Assembly: GCA_014904985.1 (NCBI GenBank) | Contig: MU129301.1 | Coordinates: 21,242 to 33,907 of the forward strand | Direction of reading: 5' to 3' | DNA: 12,666 bases | From: Hydnum rufescens UP504 | Taxonomy: Eukaryota; Basidiomycota; Agaricomycetes; Cantharellales; Hydnaceae | Translations under genes and position numbers: made by a program | Notes under the pieces: model-generated | Seen by the model: only the letters and a program-made list of their open reading frames with translations | What the model was told of the DNA's origin: nothing | Databases searched by the model: none | In this document: positions 1 to 8,112 of the stretch, one piece after another | How positions within the stretch are numbered: the stretch's first letter is position 1 | Layout of the letters: each line of letters opens with the position of its first letter

Positions 1-57
1 TGGGATGACCAATGGGATATGCTACCAGAGAGCAATAAGGTGATATCCAATAGACCT

Positions 58-115
58 CCTGCTGATGGAAAGCCACGACACGAAGTGTAGCCAAGTCTAG
101 CTTGAAGTTGCATGG
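58..115 (-). repeat. Dispersed hairpin repeat, copy 1 (inverted)
   Basis: On the minus strand this reads as the same element found at 6181-6226, 7446 onward and 8121 onward: a TAGAC-type left part, GGCTACACTTCGTGT, then GTGGCTTTCC and a CAGCAGG-like end. The core contains a short inverted repeat (ACAC-TTC-GTGT). It lies beyond the end of the minus-strand gene and has that gene's orientation. The limits are approximate, since only about 50 bp are shared with the other copies. Confidence 0.8.
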
Positions 116-200
116 AGGAATGCCAAACACGATGGAAGAACTGTGGGACCCAGAAAGTGATAGGATGAGATTATGAGTCCTTGCTGACAGATGGAGCTGT

Positions 201-1096
201 TCAACTCTTGGATTCTGCGATGAGGAGGTACCAACAGGGAGTGGGAGGAACAACGGGAGTGGGAGGAACAACGGGAGTGGGAGGAACAACGGGAGTGGGA
301 GGAACAACAGGAGTGGGAGGAACAACGGGTGTGGGAGGAACAACGGGTGTGGGAGGAACAACGGGTGTGGGAGGAACAATGGGTGTGGGAGGAACAACGG
401 GTGTGGGAGGAACAACGGGTGTGGGAGGAACAATGGGTGTGGGAGGAACAATGGGAGTGGGAGGAACAACGGGTGAGGGAGAAACAACAGGTGAGGGAGA
501 AACAATGGGTGAGGGAGGAACAATGGGTGAGGGAGGAACAATGGGTGAGGGGGAAACAACGGGTGAGGGAGGAACAACGGGTGAGGGAGGAATGACGGGA
601 GCAAGAGGGGTGACAGGAGCAAGAGGGGTGACAGGAGCAAGAGGGGTGACAGGAGCAAGAGGGACGACGGGAGCAGGAGCGGGAGTGGGAGGGACAGCGG
701 GAGTGGGAGGGACAGCGGGAGTGGGAGGGACAGCGGGAGTGGGAGGGACAGCAGGAGTGGGAGGGACAGCGGGAGTGGGAGGGACAGCGGGAGTGGGAGG
801 GACAGCGGGAGTGGGAGGGACAGCGGGAGTGGGAGGGACAGCAGGAGCACAAGGGACAGCGGGAGCAGGAAGGGTGACAATAGGAAGCAGAGGCGCACTA
901 TCAACTGAGATGGAGCTGAACTTCATCTCCATTGCAGATTGCTCTCCAGCATCCACAGTGTTTGGATGGCTCCCATGACAGAGGGGACTCAGCATCCAAC
1001 CGGTGGAATCCTCTCATTGAACAGATGAGGGGGCAATGGAGGTCATGTCAGCAGGAATGTAATCGGACTCATCGGGGAGGATGAGAGCTGGAGGCC
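201..1096 (-). pseudogene. Proline-rich C-terminal region of the Ulp1-like gene
   Basis: Reading from about 1096 down, one minus-strand frame gives an acidic, protein-like stretch (PPALILPDESDYIPADM), an in-frame TGA near 1016, then an open run from ATG 995 to the stop at 201-203. Most of that run is hexapeptide repeat of the PPTPVV/PPTPAV type, likely a disordered extension. This frame differs from that of the preceding Ulp1 segment (stop at 1043), so an intron or frameshift must lie near 1050-1110. TTGCAG just before this segment is a possible acceptor, but I could not find a phase-matched donor. It could instead be an unrelated open frame over a repeat. The non-repeat flank argues for real coding origin. 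Confidence 0.5.
238..861. repeat. 18-bp minisatellite, 34 units in four sub-blocks
   Basis: Units of 18 bp run head to tail with no visible length error except one 12-bp partial unit at 670-681. The array divides into blocks of related units: 13 units at 238-471 (GGAGTGGGAGGAACAACG-type), 7 at 472-597 with GAGGGAG in place of GTGGGAG, 4 at 598-669 (GGAGCAAGAGGGGTGACA-type), then 9 at 682-843 (GGAGTGGGAGGGACAGCG-type) plus one variant to 861. Because 18 is a multiple of 3 and the unit has no stop, several frames stay open on both strands. The minus-strand frame giving PPTPVV, PPSPVV, PLAPVT and PPTPAV hexapeptides is the likely coding one. It is continuous with the coding-like sequence downstream of the Ulp1 domain. 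Confidence 0.95.
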
Positions 1097-1882
1097 TGCA
1101 AGATGGAAAATTGATTCCAATACGGAATCATGTTGATGGGGATAGTCAATGACCCCTTGAATTGTGTCAACTGTAAACTGAACCCTCACTGCAACAACCT
1201 CAGTTGGGCGGAGAACTTTCCAAGGCTGAATCCCAGCACAGTTACGAAGGTTGGCCATAACAAAAACCCCACAGTCTATGACTCCCGTCTGCTGTGGAGA
1301 CCTAAGTAACCACGGTCAGAAAAGAACTAGTGACAAAAGATCTCACTCACAGTCTCCTCGGACCCAACAAAAGTCCATGCCTCAAGGTCAAAAGAACATG
1401 ACTCGTGGGCAGCAAGGTCTGCCAAGTATTTGGCCACAAATCGTCTTAATAAATTCAAAGTTGGGAAGCCAAAATATTGAGTCCAGGTACGTGACAATGC
1501 ATCTCTTGAATCAATAGAGACAACTGCCCAGTGGTTCTGGGATCCGAGATGGATTGGCATGACAATTCACTCCATGGTACATAAAGATGGGATGACAAAG
1601 ATTTTTGTGCCATGATGCCACTTTGGTGAAACCATCACACAAGTGTGAGAAGAAAAAAGTGTTGAAGACATGGACAGTAGGGTGAGCAAACATCTTCAGC
1701 ACATCAATATACGAGTTGATGGCATCATCATTGACCCGACTGACTTGAAGCGTACTGAGACCTTCAGGAGAAGGGAGGTGGTGAGGCTGTGGCTTCTGCC
1801 CATACTTTCTGTTGGCAACATTCTGAATCTGAGCCAGGAAAAGGGTTGTTAAATTCAGCTGCACAGAAAGTTTGAAAGCCAC
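1043..1882 (-). pseudogene. Ulp1/SENP-type (C48) cysteine peptidase domain, broken
   Basis: The first segment (1882 to about 1600) carries the N-terminal Ulp1 signature, VNDDAINSYIDVLK followed by VHVFNTFFFSHL. A frameshift follows at a five-A run near 1602 (minus sense); with one A fewer, the text continues KIFVIPSL, then meets a TGA near 1572, then MPIHLGSQNHWAVVSID. The catalytic His is in NHW, at 1533-1531. A 59-bp intron (1350 to 1292, GTGAGT..CACAG) then joins to QTGVIDCGVF, whose Cys codon is 1273-1271. The YFDS motif that supplies the catalytic Asp reads YFGF, so the triad looks damaged. C48 enzymes cleave SUMO-like conjugates, and Ulp1-like domains often accompany eukaryotic DNA transposons. 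The frameshift, stop and Asp loss suggest a dead copy, though the A-run shift could be a sequencing error. Confidence 0.82.
1292..1350 (-). other. Intron inside the Ulp1-like domain
   Basis: On the minus strand the intron begins GTGAGT at 1350 and ends CACAG at 1292, giving 59 bp in phase 0. Removing it joins the exon ending WTFVGSEET to QTGVIDCGVF and brings the His and Cys motifs into one frame. Without it, a TAG interrupts the frame. Size and splice sites match other introns in the window. Confidence 0.75.
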
Positions 1883-2052
1883 TTATGCTCATTAGGACTA
1901 TCTGGGGCAGATCTGAATAAAGATGGCAGGCCGCGAGGTCCCCAAGAGCCGAAGTTGTGAGCAATGGATCCAGTGGAGGATTGACCTGTGCTGATTCTAG
2001 TGCACCAGGCGCATTTGGATTCAGAAGTGGGAAAGTAGGAGGGAGGAAAACT

Positions 2053-2991
2053 TCAAGTGCAGAAGAAGGGGCCTGGACCCAAGAACTTTACCACCACTTT
2101 GTAGGACTTCATCATAAGTGGTATGAAAGGGCATTGGGGGGTTGCAGCCATCAAGGTTTTGAGAAGCGCCTGCTCTTCATAGCATAGCTTCCATCCCCAT
2201 CCCCTGGATCGGGAGTAGTCCCCTGGGTAGCCATGACTAGGGGCCAAGAACCAAGGGAAAGGATGTTCAACAAGGGGGACATACTCCACTGATATGGGGA
2301 GGAAATTATCCCCAGGTGTGGGTGTGACATTCATCAGGTTCTCCCAAGGTATCTTCGTGCAACCCACCCTGTCCCAAACTGTCTCCAACCATGGTACAAA
2401 AACTGAGACAACAAACACAGGAACTCCATCTCGCTCTAATCCCCTGATGACCCCAAAGACACGAGAGTCCTCCATGTCATCCTCATGGAAGACAGCACCA
2501 ATAAGTTTGTTATCTACCCCAAAATGGGGACAAGGCATCCCAACTTCTTGCGAGAGGCAGGCAACAAACTTGCACATCAACCATTGCACATATCCTCGAC
2601 ACAAGTAACCATACTGAAGGAATATCTCCACATCCACCATAATTCGCACTTTGGTGACATACAAGTATTTAAAATGATATTGGACATCGCCGCCACGATG
2701 CTCGCACAATGGGAGAGGAACAGGGACATGGAGGCCATTTCTCTGCATCTGGGAGTGCCACCCCCAGGCAAGGGTGCTTGCAGAATGGACAAAATCGGCC
2801 AGAGGATTCAAATACGACTCCTTCAGGTAAAAGCAAGCACCCTGAGGAACCAGGTCGTCGGGTCCAGGCATATTTGGATCAGCTGGGTCGCGATAAAGGT
2901 AAGGGAGGTAGGGGAGATGTTTATTCCACTTCTGAGGGAATCGAGTGAAATCAGAGGGGTGACTAAGCTGAGAGTGACTGTGGAGGGCGTA
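2053..2991 (-). pseudogene. Unknown-family protein module, minus-strand copy
   Basis: A single minus-strand frame is open from 2991 to the stop at 2053, with its first ATG at 2871. The text upstream of that ATG (SHPSDFTRFPQKWNKHL) is also protein-like, so ATG 2871 is probably internal to an exon. It encodes up to about 312 residues and I do not recognise the family. The stretch at roughly 2610-2390, with RG, LM, FGVDNKLIGAVF and LERDGVPVFVV, lines up with the plus-strand text at 10035-10226 (RG, LM, LGVDHALVGAFF, LERHGIPLHGV). It lies directly upstream of the Ulp1-like domain on the same strand and may be an earlier exon of one gene. A GTAAAG donor-like site lies near the end of the open frame. 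A separate gene is the alternative. Confidence 0.6.
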
Positions 2992-3356
2992 TCATTGGTT
3001 AAGGGTATCGGGGGACCATGGCCATTGAGTGCCATACTGCCTTCATATGAGGAAAAAGAAGGCTCGGGGTTTGACCAACCATCTGGGAGCTGATTGATGT
3101 ACTGGAAGGACTGATGACTGTTGCTGTACGTCAAGCACCAGGGTTGTTGAAAAAAATGTGGCCATTCCGAATTGGAGACTAAGTACATATTAGCGATAGT
3201 GCAACAAGCACAGTAGGACAGAAATGTACTAATCTCGCCTGATATCTCGACTGAGGCAAGGGTGAGCAAGAAGAGGTCCGGATATTCTTCGATTGGATGG
3301 TGGGTGGTCTTCGACAGCTGTCCTGAGCCCACCCACGTCAAGGGTTCTGTGATATC
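2823..3356 (-). pseudogene. Coding-like exon segment upstream of the unknown module
   Basis: This minus-strand frame is open from about 3356 and is most protein-like between 3356 and about 3060, for example EEYPDLFLLTLASVEISG and a Cys pair in SYCACC. After about 3060 the text looks less like protein and the neighbouring frame (2991-2053) takes over. An AACTGCAG acceptor-like site stands just before it (ending at 3356). I see no family signature. The donor sites joining it to its neighbours are not resolved, so it may be an exon of the long minus-strand gene or the product of a frameshift. Confidence 0.45.
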
Positions 3357-3729
3357 TGCAGTTAAGGTACATAAGACAAGTCATGTGACATAAGCTGACC
3401 CACGTATGCTCAGCAGAAGATTCTAACAACTCCCAGGTAATGAGGAGAGTAGATAAGGAAACCACATTCCATGTTGGAAGCACCAAACTAACAAGTTCTT
3501 GATCCTCACAAGGACGACGCGACACTCCAGAGGGTATCACAGCATCCCCAGCAGGGGGATCTTGAACCATTGAATCATCACTACAGCCGAGTTGCCGACC
3601 CTTGCGGGGATGATGCAACGCTCCAGAGGGCGTTGCAGCATCCTCAGCAGGGGGGTCATGTATATGGCTTGCGGAAAAAGATGACATAGAGGTTGGAAAT
3701 CCCCGAGCACCAGATCCTGTGAATTTCAC
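3229..3729 (-). pseudogene. N-terminal segment of the minus-strand gene, with an internal repeat
   Basis: The frame opens at a GTG (3729) directly after an in-frame TAG. The same frame is open further upstream to ATG 3975 (MIFIYPSTSPEFLHDF), so the true start could be 3975 with an intron or stop in between. It encodes a low-complexity stretch with two copies of a 32-residue unit (DPPAEDAATPSGALHHP and DPPAGDAVIPSGVSRRP). The latter part of the open frame, below about 3356, overlaps a better coding frame and is probably not used. No family is recognised. It diverges from the HNH gene at 4030. Confidence 0.4.
3490..3676. repeat. Imperfect 96-bp tandem duplication
   Basis: CTCCAGAGGG recurs at 3525 and 3621, each followed by a matching CAGCATCC(C/T)CAGCAGGGGG(A/G)TC stretch. 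The period is 96 bp, a multiple of three, so the two copies read in the same frame on the minus strand and give two diverged copies of a 32-residue unit. Outer limits are approximate. Confidence 0.75.
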
Positions 3730-3975
3730 CTAGCCCATTTTGGGCCTGAATCCCATTGGGATTATGTTTAATCGGTCGAAAGGGGCCTCAAAATAGCGGT
3801 AAAAAACAATTAGTAAGATCCCAACCATACCTCCATCAGTGAGCAGAGATATGGAACTATATGGAACTACTAAGAGATTGCGATGGCAGTGTAACCTCAT
3901 TCCTCGCTTAAACAACAATTTTGGTTCAAAATCATGCAGGAATTCTGGGCTGGTTGAGGGATAGATAAAAATCAT

Positions 3976-4029
3976 TGATGACTAAAGCAAGCACCAACAC
4001 TCCCTTTCCCTTTCCTCAAATTTGCCATA
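3976..4029 (+). promoter_or_regulatory. Possible core promoter and 5' leader of the HNH gene
   Basis: A pyrimidine-rich block (about 3999-4016, TCCCTTTCCCTTTCCTC) sits 14 bp before the HNH start. CT-rich blocks are common near fungal transcription starts. The ATG at 4030 has A at -3 and G at +4, a good eukaryotic start context. No TATA box was identified. The 55-bp gap to ATG 3975 on the other strand, or 300 bp to 3729, would form a shared divergent promoter if the minus-strand gene starts there. Confidence 0.35.
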
Positions 4030-5301
4030 ATGGCTACCCCGATTTCCAATCTCGATCTGGCCTACAACCAGATCCTTAGTGCCAGTGGTCTCTTCATCGT
4101 CCAGGACAGTACAGCCAGTGGGTGTGCGAAACCCACATCAGTGTTTGTGACAGCATTTCTTCAAGCGATGTTGGAGTGTGCCCCACCAGAAGGCCACCAG
4201 TATGTCATCAATGTAATCAATACGACAAAAGGGGTCCCCGAGGCACTTCAGTCACTTGCTTCCTTCTGGTTTCATTGGTTCATTATACCTAGTGTGTAGC
4301 CTTGATAACCCATCAGCACATCAGTCAAGTCTTTGACAATGGGAATAGTGAAGGCATGGGGCACAAGGACTCCGAGTCATTACAGTGCAGATACTCAAAA
4401 CTTTGTGGCCCCTGTTGAGGTTGAGCCGGCATCCAGGACCAAAAAATTTGATGATGCTGTGAAATTGCTTGCTCGTTCAATTTGTTCGAATATGGGTAGC
4501 TGATACAGTGATACTAGGTCAAGGAACGGGAAGGCTATCATACATCCATTTACCGGGAAGCATTGGAAGAATGTGAAACAGACGAACCTATCACTCCAGT
4601 ACAGCTCGGTCATATCATCCCCCTCTCCATGAATTCACCAAAGAAAGTTAGTCCATGATCTGTGCCCTCTTGCGACTTCCATGTTAACTGGACCCTAGGC
4701 CACTGATCTTGGCCGGATGTGGGACATTATTCAAAGCTATGGAGGACTTCAACCTGGCGAGCTCACAGGTGATTGGATCAATGAACCTTTTAATCGCCTG
4801 GTATTCGGATACCTTGAGCACTTCACATTTGATACTTTCCGGTGGTCTCTCATTCCAGATGTAAGCTTTGTCATGGTAGAGCTTATCCAACTCTAACAAT
4901 TTCATCTCAGCCCAAAAATAATCCACCCCTTCCACACCACTATGTAGTCAAAACATTCTCTGGGTGCCACCCAATTTCAGGAACACCCAAGGAGGGAACT
5001 GCCGTTAAATTTGTTGATCATCATAACAAAAATGACACTGAAGACCTGCCCAATCCTTGATTCTTGAGGCTTCACGTGGCAGTTGCTGGAGTAATCCATA
5101 TGAGCGGCGCCGCAGAGTACGTCAAAAACTACCTATGAGATCTTTGAGACACATGCGTCTTTGCTTCTGATGGGACAACCTCGACTATGCAATTATTTAT
5201 GGTTCACTCCCTGGCGAAGGTATGATATTGTTGGCCTCGGCTGCGATAAATAACTGTTCTGAAACATTTCTCATGCACACATGTAGCTCATTATGGTGTA
5301 A
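4030..5301 (+). pseudogene. HNH-nuclease-domain protein (fungal HNH_2-like), six exons, three in-frame TGAs
   Basis: Exons fit 4030-4291, 4349-4458, 4518-4646, 4699-4860, 4911-5219 and 5287-5301. The introns are 57, 59, 52, 50 and 67 bp, with donors GTGTGT, GTGAAA, GTTAGT, GTAAGC and GTATGA and branch-like TTGAC, CTGAT, TTAAC and CTAAC. All junctions keep one frame of about 328 codons. The N-terminal part has LASFWFHWFIIP. The HNH core follows: VKEREGYHT (about residue 125, the place of the usual RDGYRC, with its Cys lost), GHIIPLSM (His 156), DWINEPFN (Asn 195 and 199) and LEHFTFD (His 208). The C-terminal part reads FLRLHVAVAGVIHMSGAAEYV. TGA codons interrupt the fifth exon at 5058, 5136 and 5145 while the frame stays protein-like beyond them, so this is a recent pseudogene. 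CGA to TGA change would explain them. Its target is unknown; such genes are common in basidiomycete genomes. The first intron and last short exon are the least certain parts. Confidence 0.85.
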
Positions 5302-5772
5302 CACCATGATTTTTCCTTCATGCTTTGTTAGTTGTGATGATGTTGTACGTGCCATAAGCACATGAAAGAAATTTTATGTTACAATCCCTCTTCTGTTACT
5401 ATGCATTATGCCAAAAAAATGGATGTAAACATGCCCTTGGAAAGCTCTGAGGAGCTCTATTTTCCCTTCAGCTATCTGTGGAAAACTTTTTCCCTTGCAC
5501 TTACTTGCCAAAAGAAGGATGGTATCAGACACCAGATACTAACATACTGCACAGGTTGAGTCTTTACTTATCCTCAGTGATTAGGCCCTTTATTTTCCTT
5601 TGTCTCCTATGTGCATGACTCCATTTTATCAAGCTACCTCTGGAACAGATTTTGAGGCCCCTACACTGGACTCGAGGAGGTATGAAAGCCCCCTCCGGCT
5701 GTTACGTTATTTCTCATATTGTTACACTGTAGTTTTGAGGCATTACATTACATGTACAGTACTATCATATAA
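5302..5772. other. Noncoding stretch, nothing recognised
   Basis: This AT-richer stretch has only short open frames (such as 5362-5559) without homology-like text, start context or splice partners. No repeat of the window's families falls in it. It probably holds the 3' flank of the HNH pseudogene. Confidence 0.6.
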
Positions 5773-5971
5773 GGGCCCATTCGATACCCCAGAAATATGG
5801 CCTCAAAATGCGTTTCTCAATATAAAAGTATTTAGGTCATTTTGCCATTAGGGTGTTTCACGATAGTGCTCAAAATGAACATCAAAACACTGTTTTGGAG
5901 ACCAACTATATCTATCTTGAGTAGTTTTTGGTACCATTTAAGAAACATTTCTGGGGTATCTGAATGGGCCC
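5773..5971. mobile_element. Tourist-like (PIF/Harbinger-type) MITE, 199 bp
   Basis: The ends form terminal inverted repeats of about 24-25 bp. The left end reads GGGCCCATTCGATACCCC and continues to AGAAAT. The right end is its reverse complement with a single extra base (GTATCTGAATGGGCCC). TAA lies immediately outside both ends (5770-5772 and 5972-5974), which is the 3-bp TTA/TAA target duplication of PIF/Harbinger elements, and GGGCC-type termini are typical of Tourist MITEs. The 150-bp interior has no coding capacity, so any movement would depend on a transposase elsewhere. Confidence 0.85.
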
Positions 5972-5974
5972 TAA

Positions 5975-6180
5975 GTGTGTTTGGACGAAATCCCAGGGTC
6001 CTGTTGAGTTGGCTGAGTCAATAAAAAAAAAGAAAGCAGGCACCCACTCAAGTTAATGAGTTCTATTACCTGTACGCTTTCCTCGAAAGTCAGTCTGGAG
6101 TGCGGCAGAAGCTTCCGTTCCAACCAAAGGAATCCAGGTTTTGCCATCCTTCTGTGACCACTGCACTGACCACTCCAAGC
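5975..6180. other. Noncoding stretch between the MITE and the repeat copy
   Basis: It contains an AATAAA followed by a nine-A run near 6020-6030. This could be a polyadenylation signal for something upstream, but no intact gene ends here. The rest shows no supported feature. Confidence 0.4.
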
Positions 6181-6226
6181 CAGACGTCGGGCTACACTTC
6201 GTGTCGTGGCTTTCCGTTGGCAGGAA
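6181..6226 (+). repeat. Dispersed hairpin repeat, copy 2
   Basis: CAGACGTCGGGCTACACTTC, then GTGTCGTGGCTTTCC and a GGCAGG end, matches the start of the 151-bp array units and the inverted copy at 58-115. It has GTGTCGTGG like copy 1, where the array units have GTGTAGTGG. The sequence after GGCAGGA diverges from the array units, so only the head of the unit is present. It lies about 90 bp before the start codon of the 6317 gene. Confidence 0.8.
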
Positions 6227-6316
6227 TACCTCTTCAACACCATCCCCTTGATCTCTTTCCCTCCCGTCTCATCATTATTGCTGTTCAACAGACAACTCAA
6301 TTTAACCTGGATCAAA

Positions 6317-7362
6317 ATGACCCAAAATGAGACAACGAAAGCATTCGAGCTATTTGTCCTATCCCAGGTGCCTGCCTGCCACCGTAACTGTATCCAGTTA
6401 AACCACCTTCCGAAAGACAAAAGAACTTTCAAGCAAAGGATCAAGGGTTTTTTCAGGTTCCTTGCTCATCTCTCAGTTTATGCAGGCAAGGTGTGGGCTC
6501 TGTTGCCGATTGATGACACTGATGCAGTAAATCGCCTTAATATGCTTCCAGACGTCAAGTGCTGATCAGTCTTCTATTATAGTCACTTCCCATCATCTTC
6601 TCCCTTGCATCTGGTACCCTCGAAACCAAGATCGGAAAGTACAAAACCTCTTGTGGAGATATCTGGTTATTTAAGAGCTGTTTTAGTCAGGATGATTTAA
6701 AGGACTATAGTAGGTTGGATACCCAGTCCCAAGTTTTTTCTAATGTGTCTGCCAGCCAAATAGATTTTCGATCTGTCACATACTCAAAAGGCATCTGCAC
6801 CGAGTTGCACAAACACAATGGGGCAGCCAGGTCAATCCAGGCTCGGGGATTGGAAATGGTTGAAATTCAACACATTGCCCCACATGTGTCTGGCAATGAA
6901 GTACCAACATTCCTACACGAGTTGATACTTGTCCTGCCACTGATTGCCAATATCCCCTCGGCTTCGAATAAACACCACCGCTCTCCAACCCCTCTGGATG
7001 GTCCCTCAAAACAGCTGAAATTCGACTGCGTTCTGATAGAGGGAATGGACGTCGATGAGCAACATGTTGATCAACAGCATGTCGATGGCTTGCCAGACGA
7101 TAAATCTGCTATGGATGTTGATGATCTGCAAGATAATTCCCTTCAAATCTCTGCCTCTGATGTCACCAAAGTCATCAATGTTGCCGAGGACCTCGAGGAA
7201 ATTGATATTGCACCAATGCCCGCAGGTCCTGTATGTGATCACAGCAATATCCCAGATTGGGATATGGACAATCGTTCACTCGGTATAGATACGCATCATG
7301 ATGTTGTTCATCTAGATTCGTGGGGCAGGCCATACACTATAAGATTGTTGATCCTGGGTTAG
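6317..7362 (+). CDS. Hypothetical protein, 329 aa, one 56-bp intron
   Basis: The start ATG at 6317 has A at -3. Exon 1 (6317-6526) joins exon 2 (6583-7362) across a phase-0 intron with GTAAAT donor, CTGAT branch-like site and TATAG acceptor. The joined frame is open for 329 codons and ends at TAG 7360-7362. The N-terminal third is basic (KDKRTFKQRIKGFFRFLAHL). The middle has no clear motif. The C-terminal third is strongly acidic, with an internal short repeat (DVDEQHVDQQHVDGLPDD, then MDVDDLQD). No signal peptide, membrane segment or catalytic motif is apparent and I do not recognise the family. The acidic tail would suit an intracellular or nuclear protein, which is inference. It is the only gene in the window without stops or frameshifts. 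A dispersed repeat copy lies before it and the repeat array starts 83 bp after it. The 3' end could be further spliced (GTTAGC at the stop). Confidence 0.7.
6527..6582 (+). other. Intron of the 329-aa gene
   Basis: GTAAAT..TATAG, 56 bp, with CTGAT 20 bp before the 3' end. Splicing moves the frame from an exon that otherwise stops at 6563-6565 into the 260-codon frame downstream, phase 0 on both sides. Confidence 0.75.
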
Positions 7363-7445
7363 CTACATATGTTTATATTTGTATCCGTAGCCATTCATCA
7401 GTAGAATCAGAAGTTCCTCAATTTTCCCGTCTCAACAAACTCTGG

Positions 7446-7898
7446 GCTAGACGTTGGGCTACACTTCGTGTAGTGGCTTTCCATCGGCAGGAGTTGCTGT
7501 TGACCTCGTCCTATCGCCTGATAGATCCCACTGGTTCCCCATCATCTTTCCCCTGTCATTTTTGTGATCTCTCCAATATGTCTCAATCAACTTCAGGCTA
7601 GACGTCGGGCTACACTTCGTGTAGTGGCTTTCCATCGGCAGGAGTTGCTGGTGACCTCGTCCTATCGCCTGATAGATCCCACTGGTTCCCCATCATCTTT
7701 CCCCTGTCATTTTTGTGATCTCTCCAATATGTCTCAATCAACTTCAGGCTTAGATGTCGGGCTACACTTCATGTAGTGGCTTTCCATTGGCAAGAGTTGT
7801 TACTGATCTTGTCCTATCGCCTGATGGATCTTACGGATTCCCCATCATCTTTCCCCTGTCGTTTTTGCAATCTCTCCAATGTGTCTCAATAGACATAG
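7446..7898 (+). repeat. Tandem array of a 151-bp unit, three clear copies
   Basis: The units are 7446-7596, 7597-7747 and 7748-7898. Each starts with GCTAGACGT-like sequence, then GGGCTACACTTCGTGTAG, GTGGCTTTCC, a CCTATCGCCTGAT block, CCCCATCATCTTTCCCCTGT, and ends near CTCAATCAACTTCAG. Copies 1 and 2 differ at only a few bases; copy 3 has many more differences and a decayed end. CTACAC-TTC-GTGTAG is a perfect 6-bp stem with a 3-base loop in copies 1 and 2. Open frames across this array (7320-7996) follow the repeat period and are not genes. Confidence 0.93.
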
Positions 7899-8112
7899 TG
7901 GCTTTACTGGGTGGTGTATCCCATTGGCCCATCCTATCAGCACGTTTCGTCGACACTCGCAGCTCGTGCTCATCTGTGGACTCGCATTCTATCTAGTCTG
8001 TGTGCCCCAGGTCGAGTGTATTGTAACATTGTCCATTATTATCCACACAACTCAGTTTTCCCTGTGTCTGCTCTATGCAGCCCTCAGTGAAATTAATCTT
8101 ACAGTCTCGATT
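7899..8112 (+). other. Diverged stretch inside the array, possibly a lost fourth unit
   Basis: It opens with a GTGGCTTTAC fragment and closes with CTCGATTGACTTCAG, which resembles the unit end CTCAATCAACTTCAG. The 200 bp between do not match the unit well. It may be an old unit altered by an insertion, or unrelated filler. Confidence 0.4.

Noticed and set aside
97..852. Minus-strand frame with Cys-Pro-Ser-His-Ser-Arg repeats
   Set aside because: This is another frame of the same minisatellite; its flanks have no coding character.
181..978. Plus-strand open frame of 265 codons (GVGGTT repeats), like a glycine-rich protein
   Set aside because: It is an open reading of the 18-bp minisatellite. 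The minus-strand proline frame connects to non-repeat coding-like text beyond the Ulp1 domain, whereas the plus frame has no such support.
3730..3975. Independent 81-aa minus-strand gene
   Set aside because: It is in the same frame as the segment starting at 3729, separated only by a TAG, so it is more likely an upstream part of that gene or its leader.
4269..4316. Alternative first intron of the HNH gene (GTTTCA donor)
   Set aside because: It would remove the protein-like FHWFIIP text. The 4292-4348 intron has a better donor and branch site and keeps the frame.
5362..5851. Short plus-strand open frames between the HNH gene and the MITE
   Set aside because: There are no motifs, no good start context and no neighbouring exons, and the last one runs into the MITE.
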